64,000 nucleotides of DNA from Poecilobothrus nobilitatus (GCA_947095535.1 OX352773.1:255773590-255837589); one strand, 5' to 3'; counted from the first letter of the stretch, positions 22,974-35,600 are shown. Program-made: numbers and translations. The notes: generated by a model from the letters alone, not told the origin.

Positions 22974-25243
22974 AAAATTTTAAATATTTTTTTTTTTTTT
23001 TTGTTAAACTCTGTTATATCTAATGATTGAGAGTTAGATGGAAATTGCATTGAAAGTTTGATAGACAAAAATATCCTAATTATACCAGCAGTACTACATT
23101 TACTTCCGTTTTAAAATCTCACACTTTTTAAAAATCTTGTGTGTTTATTATGCAAGTCGCGATATTTTGCATAAAAAAAAAACGGTGGCGCCAAATCCTA
23201 CGATTTTCAGTACCATGTTGTTAAAATATCTATGAAAAAATATAATTAGGCAAATATTTATAAGTATTTTAAATTTACATAGTTATAAAATCATTATAAC
23301 ATTTCCAGAATAATCATATATGTATACGTAAGATTCGAAATTAGGAGAATGTATTTATAGTTGGAAAACATGAGATTTTGAAACACGAAATTTTAAAACA
23401 CGAGATTTGATCACCAACTCCTTTAATTTCTGATTTATTATACCTAAAATATTTTATTTTCAGTTTCCTTACAAAAGTTTTATATTTTTATTACTGTCAT
23501 GAAAGTCCTTGAAAGTTTTATTTTATATTGCATTGCCAATCAACATAAAAATATTTTTTTTTTCGTTTATTTGTTAGTCACGTTCACAATTTAACCTGAC
23601 TAAACTGCATTTTTATAATTTTATTTTTCAAATTCAATCAAGGTGTGACTTTTTTTTATAAAGAATTTATATCTATTAATAATCCTTAATTAATAATAAA
23701 ACATATATATAATACAAATTACTAAAACGAATAGTTTAAAGCCTCCAATAATTTTTACTTTATTAAAAAAAATGTCCAGAGATTATTAGAGAAAAGGATT
23801 TTCATTTTAAGTGCAAGTTTGCATTTTTATGTGCCAGTATTTTTTTTTTCATAAAATATAAGTTTTTATATTTTCATAATTTGTTATAATTATATATGTA
23901 TAGTATTATTTTCAGACAGGCTACAAGATATATACAGGTTTAGAGACCAAATATGTATTTAAGTTTGTTTTTCATCAGATTTTAAAACAATATAAACTTT
24001 CAATCAGACAAAAAAATTTTTTTTTAAAATACGGTTCAGTTAACAATCATTTCTTTCACTTTAAAAAGAAAACTTACTCTAAAGGTAAAAAATAAAATAT
24101 ATACAAATAAAAAGAAAATTTTGCATTTTAAAAAGGAAATGCTTTCAATTAATTGAAAATTGTTTTCCTTAAAGTAGAAAAGGTAGGTATACAAAGTTAA
24201 ACACATAGAACTCTTATTTATTTTATTTTTGTTCATATTTATTTCTTACGTTTTAAACCGATTATACAATTTTTATTTGTTTTTATAAAATTTTTTAATC
24301 AACATGCTCCATTTTAATAACCCATACAATTTATCTTTAATGGTCATAGTTTAACTATTAATTTATTTAAAATTTTACTTTAAAATTCATATATTTTAAA
24401 TTAAACACAACGAATCAAAACATGAAATTAAAATTTTACTTTTTTTTTTTTGTTCTTAACAAAAATTATTACCATACATATTAAATATGGGTTTTTAAAA
24501 AAATATAAAAAGTATTGTATATAGTAAAAGTATATAATAATTTATTATAGTAATTTGTTTTTCAAGTTAAACAAATAAAAAATAAATAATCATAAATTTT
24601 ATATTTTTAACCAATTTCAAAAAAAAAAATAAAATAAAAATAAAAAACGCCATATTGCGTGCAATTAAATTATTAAATAAATAGTATTTAAAATATTCTG
24701 AAAAAATAAAAATTTATATATTTTCCCACTGTTTTTATAGTTAATATATTCATTACCTGTTCAAAAACATTTTATTGGGTGGCAATATTATTTTTTACTT
24801 TCTAAAAGTTTTATAGCAATGAACAAATATATTAATTATGCCAAATAATTTTAACAACCTGAGCATATATTTACGTTATAAAAATTAATGCTTTTTTTTG
24901 TATATACATATGCACATATATATATATGCACAGTGATACGCAAAATATATTAAATACTAATAATTATAATTAAAAGCTTGGCTCTATAATCCATCCACAT
25001 GTAATCTTTTTTTTTTTTTGTTTTTTTAAAAGTTTTACCCTTCTTTTCGAGAAGAAATAGCAAACATTCCTTTTCTTGAAAATTCAAATTAACTTTTGCA
25101 TAATTTGTTTGATAAAATCTAATAGTACAGGGTACAGCTTCTATTAACTTCTTTTCTTTCAGAACAGAGCAGATCTAAGAAACACTGGCATAAGAAAGAA
25201 AAATTAATGCTTTTTAAAATTACAATCTTTAATCACTGACTTT
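22974..25243. other. AT-rich spacer, no gene seen
   Basis: Mostly A/T runs. Near 23340-23410 three spaced motifs (CATGAGATTTTGAAACACG, AAATTTTAAAACACGAGATT) resemble a solo arm of the CTCG-type foldback-like element at 43474, preceded by a core-like AAATTAGGAGAATG...ATAGTTGG. No opposite arm was found. Confidence 0.4.
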
Positions 25244-25253
25244 AATTCTAAAT

Positions 25254-25450
25254 GGGGCCTCGATGGCCTAGTGGGTAAGAGCGTAAAAAATACACTGTAA
25301 ACACCGAGGAAGTGTGGGTTCGAATCCCACACACGTCGTAAGAGTTATTCCTCCTTACGACATTTACAGCCACGCCTGAACAGGAAAGGCTGTGTAATTT
25401 CCTGTCCACATTTATGTGGCAGAGAAATGCATTTAAAAAAAACAAAAAAA
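25254..25450 (+). mobile_element. tRNA-derived SINE, complete, with target duplication
   Basis: Best copy of the window's SINE family (about 197 bp). The tRNA-like head starts GGGGCCTCGATGGCCTAG. Box A TGGCCTAGTGG is at 25264-25274 and box B GGTTCGAATCC at 25317-25327, both matching the RNA polymerase III consensus. The body contains small inverted repeats (CGTCGTAAG/CTTACGAC; CCACATTTATGTGG), and the tail is AAAAAAAACAAAAAAA. AATTCTAAAT is duplicated on each side (25244-25253 and 25451-25460). It is a retroposed SINE rather than a working tRNA gene, because the head lacks a clean acceptor stem and anticodon arm. Confidence 0.88.
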
Positions 25451-25739
25451 AATTCTAAATATAAATTTTTAACTTTTCTCATTACGCTGAATTTTTTTTT
25501 TTGGTATTTTATTGATATTTGAAGTCTCAGATTAAATTAAATTATTTTAAAAAGGTGTAAGTAACACTGTGAACTTTTGAAGTAAATTTATTATGCTTTC
25601 CCTATTACTATACATATTTTGGATTTTGCTTCCACTTATAATACTTTATCATCTGTCATCTTTAGTGTTGTCTAAGAAACTAAGCGTTTATTGACAGTTC
25701 ATCTTCAGTAAAGCATTATACTCATAGTCGGACTACATA

Positions 25740-25930
25740 TCATTCTCGAAGTATAGTTCGACAGTTTTTGAGTATTTGATCTGTAGATTCTTATTCTTTT
25801 TGACTTACAAATTGTGCATGTTCCGTCATTCTTCATTGAAATTTTCTTTAAGTCAACATGTAAACGGCAATGTCCCTACAGGATGGCTGTAAGAAGTCTT
25901 AGTTTATTTTTACTGGTTCATATGATTTTT
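25740..25930 (-). pseudogene. Non-LTR retrotransposon C-terminal (GHCxL / CxxC) remnant
   Basis: Minus-strand translation gives LRLLTAIL, a stop, GHCRLHVDLKK, and then NDGTCTICKS. The order 'LRL(L/V)TG.LTGHC.L..HL' followed by a CxxC pair is characteristic of the region after the RNase H domain in I-, R1- and related non-LTR retrotransposons. After CTICKS the match continues in another frame as ESTDQILKNCRTILRE, resembling the EET.EHIL..C ending. One stop and one frameshift show it is dead. The rest of the element is not recognisable nearby. It is not the family of the intact element at 53188, which lacks RNase H. Confidence 0.6.
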
Positions 25931-25959
25931 CCATACCTTTTTCGGTAATAGCTTCTCAG

Positions 25960-26860
25960 AAACTCCTTAGATTTTTTAAATTAAAGCCTTAATATATTCT
26001 TAATTTTCGTTAAGGATCAGATAAGCATCAAAAAAGGGAAAATATTATTACATAAAAATTTGATAAAGAAATTAAAGCGTGTTATTTTCAAGATCTGAAG
26101 TTTTAAACCAAATTAAATTTATCTGCAAATTTAAAAGATTGAAATTTGAAAAGGAATTAGAAATGAAAAAAAAAAGGAATTAGAAATGGTTAGCTAAATG
26201 AAATACATTTAAGAATAAAGACATTTTTTTCTAAAAGGCTTAAAACCTTAGAGGCTTAAAACCTCGAAAAGACTTTGCTTTTTGTTTAAATAACTGTTTT
26301 TGTTCTATTTTTTTGACGGTAAATAAATTTATAATTCAAAATATTTTTACTTATTGTAAATTTCAAATATTCGCTTAAAATTCCAACATATTTTCAATTT
26401 TGTTCAATCACTGTAAACTTTTTAAACATATACAATAATAAAAATGTAATATAATAAAAATTTATCTACAGATAACTCCACCTGTTTAATTTTTTTGTTT
26501 TTTTTTTTTTTTTAATAAATACTAAAAGAAATTTTAAATAATTTTTTTTTTTTTAAATATGTAACAATATTTTTATTTTATGTTTTTTTATTTTTTTTTA
26601 ATCTAGTAGAATAATAAATTTGCAATCTCCCACTTGATTTTTATTCTTCTCCCACAAAATTGTGTTTTTTTTTTCAATATCGCATGAAATAAAAAATATC
26701 CTCCCATAAATGCAGATTGAATTTTTATATTCGGTTTACCATTTAAAATAATTATAAAATTTTAATTTAGTAAATTTATGTTACATACATATGTATATAT
26801 ACTATTAATTTATCAAAATATATAATATATATATATATAGATAATACATATTAAATTAAA
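25960..26860. other. AT-rich spacer
   Basis: No gene seen. GAGGCTTAAAACCT is directly repeated near 26237-26270; long T-runs lie at 26490-26600. Confidence 0.4.
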
Positions 26861-27551
26861 CGATGAGGAGTGTAGAGTTGAATATTTCAACTCTAGGACA
26901 CTTGCACGAATAAACAATACAAACATCATCTGAAAGCTGATTCCATTTTTCAAATACATCTGTAATATCAGCTCCTTTAAGGAAATATAATTGTTAATAT
27001 TTTTTAAGAATTTTAATATTAAACTTTATTATAATTCATCTAAATATTAGAAATAAAATTGGGAAAATTAAACTAAAAAAATATTAAACCTTTATTTAAC
27101 CATTTAAAATTAAATATGTATTAATATTTAAGAATCAAAGATTTGGTGGTTTTTACATCATCCTTGAGATATCATATTTTCGCGCGTTAAGATTTTATAG
27201 AAGCTTTTTCCACAAGACCTATTGAACCTTTTGCGCCAAATAAATTTCACAGTTGTACCACAGCTATTAGAACCAGTTAGTTTGTTGTCGTTGGCATAAA
27301 ATTTAACTTTTTTTTTCACAAAAATTTCAGATACTCAATTTAATTGAACACTAAGTAATGAAAAAGAAATTGTATAACAGTTAATTGAACTCGCAGTTCG
27401 AACTGCATCTATTTTAATACCAATGGTGACCAATTTATATAATTTATATAAATGATACAAATGATAAAATCTCATTTACTTTACAGTGTTACAAACGTAA
27501 TTATAAATTTATTTTATCCTTAGTAATGCAATTCGTTCGTACGGGTATAAA
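26861..27551 (+). mobile_element. F2 Helentron/DINE-like repeat, short diverged copy
   Basis: Same ends as the F2 copies at 9958 and 46920. The 5' end is ACGATGAGGAGTGTAGAG with a hairpin GAGTTGAATATTTCAACTC and GGACACTTGCACGAA. The 3' end is GTTACAAACGTAATTATA...TTCGTTCGTACGGGTATAAAA. At about 690 bp it lacks the (GGAC)n tract and most of the shared core. The hairpin stem differs in sequence from the other copies yet remains paired, which supports a structural role. Confidence 0.6.
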
Positions 27552-27785
27552 AATAAATAAATAATTAATAAAAATTTAACTATAGTTGGTTTAAAAGCAA
27601 ATAAAAATTGACCAGTTATTAAAATAAAATTTCTAACATGAAAAAAAATTTTCTTATACAAATTAATTGAGTCATGGAGAATATAATATTTTAATATATT
27701 TTATAGAAAAAAATTTATATTATAGAAAGTGATGGCTGGTACATGACATTTAACATACTTAACATACTTACAAGCATATAATATT

Positions 27786-27850
27786 TTAGCACATTTTTAT
27801 GAATTAAAAAGTAAAAATGTGCTTATACTTACGTTTCACTCTGTCCGAAA
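27786..27850 (-). mobile_element. F1 3'-terminal fragment
   Basis: On the minus strand CGGACAGAGTGAAACGTAAG precedes AAGCACATTTTTAC, a loop, and ATAAAAATGTGCTAAAA: the F1 end with its hairpin kept. The stem extends to about 12 bp and the loop differs from other copies. Confidence 0.6.
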
Positions 27851-28546
27851 TTTTTAGAAAAATTTTTTTCAATAATTTTCTATAGATTCGATATGAGGCT
27901 GCAAACTTCCAAACATTCATTCAACTTCTAAACATACATTTTCCTAGAAAAAGCCTACTTTTGGATATATGTGTAATTGAATTTCTACTCAATATTTTTT
28001 TACTCAAACTTGGAAAAGTCGAATTTACTTTAAATATACCTTTACTTTTTTAATAGTGGCACGATTATATTCCATTTACATATAAATATATATCTTATCT
28101 TTAAGCATTTTTAGAATTCTTTTATATATAAACACATTATTCATTTTGTGTTGCTCATTTAATATGATAAGCATTAACTATCAAAAACAGGATTTCATTT
28201 AAATTCATTTCTAATCTTCACTTTAAATTGATAACAGATTGCACAACAATTTTTCCATTTTCCTTTGTAACAATTCTTTTCATTTACTATAATGAATTTT
28301 AGTATTTAACTATCTTTTGGATTTCTGATATCATGAGTGAATAATACATTAAATAATCAGTACAACAACTTAAAAAATTCTGTTAAGAATAACAAAAACA
28401 ACAACAAAAACAAAAAGATATGTAACGCGGACTTTTGTCATGGTAAATATTTTACAAAAATGTTAACTATTAAAAGAATTTTAATCGGCAAAAAAAAAAA
28501 ACCGCTCTGGTATATTAAAAAGATATACATTTATTATATACCTATA

Positions 28547-29412
28547 CAGGGTGTTACACATATGAGTGCAAATTTTTCAAGAGGTAATTCTTGAGACTAG
28601 AAAAAACTAGAAAAAAAATGTATTAAATTTTGGCTATACTGGGAAACGGTAAGACTAAGTAAAAGAAAAAGTTACTTAGCACAATATTATGATAGCTTCT
28701 TAAGAATTGAAAATTTTACATAATTGATCATTTTTAAAAGAAATTCCGCTATTTTTAAAAAAATATAGGATATTTAGCTCTAATTGGTAAAAAGGTAATT
28801 TCTTCAGGACAATAAATCCTTCAGCAGCGAAAAGCTTGAAGAATAAGCAAACAAAACAAAACTAAGTTAGCAAATGTAGAGCATGTGACTCAAAAGTTAT
28901 GTCAATTTATAATATAAAACAAAAAAAAAACCATAAAAGTCTCAACATCACAAAAACTACTGATAACTCCTCATCTCCTTCCAATAATCGCGACAAATCA
29001 CTATTAAAATTTAGCTTATATCTGGGAAACGGTAAGACTTAGAGATTAAGTTACTTTGCACAAAATTATGGTAGAGTTTCAAAGCTTCAAAATTTTACGT
29101 AATTGGTCGTTTAAAACAAAAACCCGTTATTTTAATAAAAAATATTTAAAAAAAAATCTTTAATACAAGATTTTTGTATGTTTTTAACTCTATTTTAAAA
29201 AGTAATTACCTTAGGATAATAAATCTTTAGCAGCTGAAAGCTTGAAGAATAAGCAAAAAAAAACTAAATCAGCTTCTGCAGCGTGTGTGAGTTAAATATA
29301 TAAGACGTAAAAATAAAAAATTCATAACATCTCGAAAACAAACTAATAATAGAGAGTTTTTGTATCAGCAATTACCTACTGAAACATTTTCACTCTTATG
29401 CGGTACACTCTG
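28547..29412. mobile_element. TA-flanked inverted-repeat element (866 bp) with internal duplication
   Basis: The ends are inverted: CAGGGTGTTACACATATGAG at 28547 and, from 29412 on the minus strand, CAGAGTGTACCGCATAAGAG. TA flanks both (28545-28546 and 29413-29414). Inside, a block of about 260-290 bp is directly repeated (roughly 28627-28890 and 29005-29300). Each starts CTGGGAAACGGTAAGACT, passes GGA(C/T)AATAAATC(C/T)TT and CAGC and ends AGCTTGAAGAATAAGCAAA. No coding frame, so it is a non-autonomous (MITE-like) DNA element. The superfamily is not determinable from these ends alone; a TA duplication would suit Tc1/mariner. Confidence 0.65.
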
Positions 29413-29414
29413 TA

Positions 29415-31888
29415 TTCTTTTAAATTACATTATTCTTTTTATATATTTTTATTTCTTCAATAAGCATGTTAAATGCATTAAAATGCGATAAAATAATGAA
29501 AAGTAAGATAATTGCAATATGAATTTATATACATTATGTATAGCCATAAACGTTTTAAAAATATGTATTGTATTAATAGGTGAATGAATAAGAAATTTTT
29601 TAAGATATTACCTGATATTACATTTTTATTTGATTTTTTTTGCGTATTCAATAAAAATATAAAAAAAAAAATGTATTTAATATGCAGTTTGGAATAAAAA
29701 AAAAAAAAAATTACTATTATTAATTTAATTGCAAAGTATTATAGATGAAAAAATTAAAAAAAAAAAAAATTATAAAACTTGCATATTTATAGGCGAATAT
29801 ATTATTACCACTTAATATTTTATTAAATATAACTTACTTTCTAATAAATTCTGTTTCATAAAATTTTATTTTAAAGAATTGCACGTATTTCTTGAGAATT
29901 TTAACACCTGAGGGATTTCTTTCTTATAATATATAATGGAAGTTTCGTGATGGTAACGTAAATTTTATTGACTGTGACTATTTTATGTTTTTATTTTTTG
30001 TTTTAAGTTTTTATTACATGTGTATTACATTAAAATTTTATTTCAAAAATATCTGTAGGAGAAGTTAGTGGCTATTAATTTAATTTTAGTAATTTATTAG
30101 GTTAATTTCATATACTAACGTTAATTTAGAGTATAATGTATTTTAAGGCAATAATTTTAGTACGTATGCTAATTAAGCATGTGGGCCATCTAGGTACAAG
30201 TATTGAATCATAATTATATTTAATATTTTATTTACAATATTTTATTATATTTTATATATTATTTTGTCATTAGATGTAATTTATACATATTAATATTCTT
30301 AAAAATAATTACTACTTAAAAAATTAATATTGAAAAAAAAAGGAAAAAAAAAATAGATCAGCTTCTTATTATCAGTTTTTATTAATAGAAAATTTTAGAA
30401 ATCATAAGAATTAAGACTAATTTTTAGGCTGAAAAACATAAAAGACACTGAAATCAAGGGTTTTTAAACCTAATCTTGAATAAACATTTTTAATAGATAC
30501 ATTTTTTTTAATAGTACCTACCTATAATATGCTTTTTTATGGATTAGTTCTTAACTTATAGAAAATTAAGAAATATTGTACTATAATGAAGATCTTAGTT
30601 TAGGCTTTTCGATAATGATATCAATAAGGTAGACTTGATGTTATTTTTTGTCGAAAAAATATCGTTAGTTTTAGAACAATCTACAGTTCAGTTAAGATTA
30701 TAATATTTTTTACTTAATATTAATCTTCACAAAAAGGAGAGAGATTAAAGGATGCTTTTGACACGATAAATTTCGTTGAATAATTATTAATTAATTACAC
30801 GTTTCACAGTTAAATTTTTTTTTTTATTAAAAGGTGTGTACGTATATATATATATATAAATATTGTAAATCAAAAATTATAAATCAACTTTATTCTTGAT
30901 TTTTTTTTTCTTTTTTTTTGTTTTAATCGTTTATCTTTTAAATCGATTTTATGTCAATTTAGATTTGTACTTAACTAAATTACGTTATTTTCTTTTGTCG
31001 GTTATTTTAGCAACAAAATATAAAATGCATGCAACAAATTTACTTTTAATAAAATTAAAAGTAAAAAGTAATAACGATAAAAAACAAAAAATAATAACAA
31101 CTCGAAAAAAAAAAAATTATTTATTACCATGAAGAGGAGTGCACTCTTTTTTTATGGCACGCAATTTTTTAATAAAACAAAAAAAAAGAAAAACTATAAA
31201 TGGCAAAAAAAAAAACAAAATCTAATATTATTTAACAGGAGAAAAAAGAAAAGCTTTGCGGTGAATGTTTTTTTTCTAAATGCATTTTTTTCGCAGTTTT
31301 TATTCAAAAAAAAAAAAAATAAAAAATAAAGAGCACAAGCCAATAAAAAATAAAATAAAAACACATTAAAGTGATCACAACAAGTAAAACTGCATGTTAT
31401 TTATATTCAAACATGACTATATACCAATGAATGGGTGTTATTAAATTAATGTTTGGTAACAACTTAAAAGTATTAAAATATATCATGAAATATTTAGCAA
31501 AATTTAACATTTGATTTAAAATTTCAAAATAAAATATAAAAACTAATTAATATAATTTTTCATAAGGATTAAATGTTTGAAAAAAATTAATATTTATTAT
31601 ATAGTATGAAAAAAAATTTATTTGAAAGATTAGGTAATAATTTCTGATCGTTTTAAAAATTCAGTAACATATAAAACTTATGGCGAATTTGTCCGCTTTC
31701 TGATTTTAATTAAAAAATCACTAATCATTTTAGCTCCTGTTCTTATATTAACTATAGCTGAAAACAAGAACTGTTCTTCTGATACATCCTTAAAGTAGGA
31801 ATCAAAATAGAAAAAAATGGAGTTGTCGGGCATATGTAAACAAAATAGTATTGTGTTGTAATATTACTCAATTGGTGGAATGCATAAA
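29415..31888. other. AT-rich spacer, no gene seen
   Basis: Homopolymer-rich; the frames at 30896-31132 and 31129-31329 are lysine/phenylalanine-rich translations of A/T runs. Nothing else supported. Confidence 0.5.
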
Positions 31889-31898
31889 ACTGAACTTG

Positions 31899-32032
31899 AA
31901 ACTCAAATCTCATTTTTTTAAACTAAATCTCAGGTTTAGGGGTACATTTTGTTTGGAAAAGTGAGATTTGAGTTTGGTACAAAATGTACCCCTAAACCTG
32001 AAATTTTGTTTAAAAAAGTGAGATTTGAGTTC
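31899..32032. repeat. 134-bp palindrome with ~54-bp arms
   Basis: Left arm 31899-31952 and right arm 31979-32032 are near-perfect reverse complements. Both read AACTCAAATCTCA, a T-run, AAAC, then CAGGTTTAGGGGTACATTTT, from the outside inwards. The 26-bp spacer holds a third copy of AAAAGTGAGATTTGAGTTT. The AAATCTCA unit resembles the AAATCTCG unit in the arms of the element at 43474. Likely a small foldback or MITE-type element; no target duplication was found. Confidence 0.7.
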
Positions 32033-32222
32033 TAGCTCAAATTTATACATTCGATGCAATATCTTATTCTTTAATACAGTTTTAGATATATGTAAGTACT
32101 TCGAGTTTTTTGTTAGCTTAAATTTAACATGTTTAGAGTATGTAAGCTATTTAGTACGATGTTATTGTTTAATGAAATCTAATGAATAAAAAAACATAGT
32201 CCGGGAGATCGAAAAACTTAAA

Positions 32223-32296
32223 GTTGTGGCATATATTGAAAAAAATGCAATTATCCGCTTCCCGTCTGTTCTTTGTAAAGACGGTTGATGCCACAA
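32223..32296. repeat. Nested inverted repeat, possible structured RNA
   Basis: TTGTGGCAT (32223-32231) pairs perfectly with ATGCCACAA (32288-32296). Inside, CCGTCT (32262-32267) pairs with AGACGG (32279-32284). The GC-rich stems stand out from the surrounding AT-rich sequence. No known RNA family is recognised. Confidence 0.35.
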
Positions 32297-33320
32297 GTAT
32301 AATTTGGACGGCTAACAATTTTTCCGCTTTCAAAATATAAAAATACATATGTTTCGACTGAAAGTCTACATTTTTCAGCGAACCACGGATACAACATGAA
32401 AAAATATATTTATTAAATTAATATATTTATTAATTAATTAAATTGAAATTAAAAAAATTAAAAATTTCAAAAAATTAAAAGAAAATGTCGTTTTTATATA
32501 AATAATTCATTAAAATATTATTGTTTTTTTTTTTTTTAGAAAATTTAAATATTAAGATACATATCTATTTAAAATTCTATTATATCATAAATTTACCAAC
32601 GAAAATTAAAGAAAACTAAAAAAAATTGGGAAAATATAAGTATTAATAAAAGGTGAGCTAATGTTTCAAAAATACAAATATTATTATAAGCAGAAAATGT
32701 ATTATAATGTTTCATCTAACTGCCGACATAATTTGAAATATAAAAAATCACTTTATAATATTTTATTGATAAATGAAAAAGAATTTAGAAATGGAACAAA
32801 GTATAAGAAGAAAAACTAAATTTTACACACTAAATATATATAATATCCAAAAACTAAAGTACATAGTGGTAAAAAAAAAACAAACTACCTATATAATATT
32901 TTTTATCAAAAAGAAATTGAAAACATAATATTTAAATATATTAATAAAGAAAACTGTCTTGCTTAAAATATAAAAGATTCCATCTCCTACCGATATAGAC
33001 AATAATATTGTCATTAGAACTAAACTTATTTCCATCATCACTAGTGTGAGCAATTATCAATCGTAAGTCCTTTAAAATTCACTGTTTTATTCCTTTCTTA
33101 ATGTTGTCAATTCATTGTTCAATTCTCCTTAACATCAGAATAAGAATTAGTGTTTCTTTAATAGCTCCAATAATTTTTTAACTGTTTTAACTTTCATTAT
33201 TTTGGAGCACCCTTCTTTCATTAAATTTTTTTGCCAAATTAAACCTTGGTTACTGCCCCCTATTTGCGTTACATGATTATTGCCCAGGGGTGAAAAACAC
33301 CCCATATTTTTATATTTTTT

Positions 33321-33427
33321 TAGTGCATTTCTCTGCAATCCACATAAATGTAATAAGGAAATTACACTGCCTTTCCTTTTTTAGGCGTGGCTGTACATGT
33401 CGTAAGCGGGGACTACTCTTACGACGT
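33321..33427 (-). mobile_element. tRNA-derived SINE, 5'-truncated
   Basis: Reverse-oriented tail and body of the SINE family: AGTGCATTTCTCTGCAATCC, CACATAAATGTAATAAGG, GCGTGGCTGTACATGTCG, then ACTACTCTTACGACG. The similarity stops before box B, so the tRNA-like head is absent, as expected from incomplete reverse transcription. Confidence 0.65.
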
Positions 33428-34750
33428 TTACACAAAATCTAATTTAAATAGACAAAATTAAAAAAAAATGTCCAAAATAAGATTACGTATGGTTTGAGTT
33501 CCACTACTGCAATTTTTCGTATGGATTTTGTTTTGTAAACTTGACTGGGGTGGATTACACCACATGGGCAGTAACGGAGGATTAAAATTAATAAATTATT
33601 TTATATGTTTCTTATTGCACGGAAGCTTTTGAAATAATTTTTTATGAAAATTTGAAATTTAATTTGCAAATTATTATAAACGTTTTTTAATGTATATACT
33701 GATATAAATATTATTTTTCTTCCAGATTCCAGAATGCCACATTTCAAATAAGGTAAATTTAAAAGATTTTTATTTTTAATATAACATTATTTTAAAATTT
33801 GCACAACTATTTATTATACTGATTTATATTTCTTTCTATATTGTTCGTATAAAGGGTTGACCAGTCTTGTTCTACATTGCCATGACAATTCAGTTCTTTA
33901 TATCTTTTGTAATAGTACTAAGTAATAGTATCACAGCTGCATTTTCACATTTTTACATTATAATTCATAAAATATTTTTATAATTGTCCTCGTTTAAATT
34001 AGCCTACGTATGTATGTTTTTAACTTTTAAAGATATTGTTGGATACAAAATTATGCAATATGTATAGAAATGGGTACTTTGTTAGAACTATAACTTTAAA
34101 GTATATCTCTTTAATTAGAACAAATTTCCAAATTAATTGTTTGAAAAACTGTATTGAAACTGTATTGAATGTATAATTAATTTATATTATATAGATTCTT
34201 TTACAGATATATACATTCTATAGATTCTTTTACATATCTATATATATAGATTCTTTTACATATAGATATGTAACTTTTATACTATATTAAATAAGCTCTC
34301 ATACTGTTAAATGAAATTTATTGAAACAAAAAGAAAGGAAAATTCGGAATAATTCATGAGGAAGAATATTTCAAGTGAAAATTATTGATTTAATTAAGAA
34401 AAATGGTTTATTAGACTGGAAATTGAATATAATGACAAAACATTTTATTAAACACAATAAATTAAAAACATATTTTATTAATGGAAACAATACTATATTT
34501 AACCATATTTTTAAAATAAATATTAACCCATTTTTTCAAAAGTTGAACTAAACACAAACAAAACCAAAAATTTAAATATTTTTTATCAAAATTTAATTAT
34601 GATTTTAGAACTGTATAGAAATTATATAAATTAAATTTAACATTATTTCAAAGTTAAAAAATAATAAAAAAAAAAACAAAAAAAAAATTTAAACTTGCAA
34701 CAAATAAAATCAAATAAAATCATTCCGAGCCCAGATTATTTAACAATAAT
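33428..34750. other. AT-rich spacer, no gene seen
   Basis: Contains short repeats of TAGATTCTTTTACATAT near 34192-34268 (three copies). No coding signal recognised. Confidence 0.45.
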
Positions 34751-34899
34751 TATTAAAAAATTATTGTTACAAAAAACACCTGCGGCGGCACGCCATCCAC
34801 TATTAATGCAGACACCGTTATATATATTTCCATTTGACATAATGATAAAACTGAGGTAATTATAATTAGAAACTTTGTTAAATATCGTGCGGTTAGAAA

Positions 34900-35600
34900 A
34901 GGTATATGGTGTTCGGCGGTTCTAAGTATAAAAATGTGTAGCAATTCTCCTTAGATTTCGCTAATTCTAACAATTTCATTCGCGTATAGCAAGATAAGGA
35001 ACCCTTTGTATTGCACGTTGGCTTTTATATAAACCATTACAATATCAAAAATGAGAAAACTGAATGCGAGGGCTTTAACCTAAATGAACCCTTACGAAAA
35101 ACTGGGATGTTCCATGGAATCTGACGTTTTAGAAGTTGTTTGTACTTTGGTGTTTTAATCTGAAAATTGAGGTTATAGCTCTGAAATGTTTACAAGCTTC
35201 TGTATCATCTCTTCCTTTGTAAAATGATACAAACTCCAAACACTGCGTGTTGGGACTCGAAAGAGTATACTTTATAAAATAAATTAATCCATCATTGTTG
35301 TCCGAATGCGCGTAGATATTTTAAAATCGAGATATAATATCAAGTAAGCGGCTTTGTTCTTTTTCATTTTTGATAAAGCCAGAGAAATTTATTCATCTTG
35401 AACTGGACTTACAATGATTTCAATAATTTCTAAGAGACTCTAGGGATACTCTTTCATAAGCAGCTCTCCTCTATAATATTCGACATCTATAATTTTCGTT
35501 AATTTGGTCATTAGATTATAAAAACAGAACAGTTTTCTCCTTGATGTATTTTATATGAGTGATATCTTCTACCCACATCCTCATCATTTTATTAGAAATT
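34900..35600 (-). pseudogene. Decayed non-LTR reverse transcriptase
   Basis: On the minus strand, in order: PVQDE-ISLALSKMKKNKAA (35343-35405), which resembles the 'EEI..A(I/L)KKMKNNKAAG' motif before the RT domain. Next GFI, a stop, VKALAFSFLIFDIVM, resembling the 'GLRQGDALACLLFNI.LE' motif. Then KGFLILLYANEIVRISEI (about 34965-35020), matching the catalytic 'LAYADDI..I' motif with ADD changed to ANE. The spacing is a little shorter than a full RT. Several stops interrupt the frames. It is a dead remnant of a LINE other than the intact one at 53188; the exact clade cannot be given. Confidence 0.5.

Noticed and set aside
25254..25340. Functional tRNA gene
   Set aside because: Boxes A and B are good, but it is followed by a SINE body and A-tail with target duplication, and there is no proper acceptor stem.
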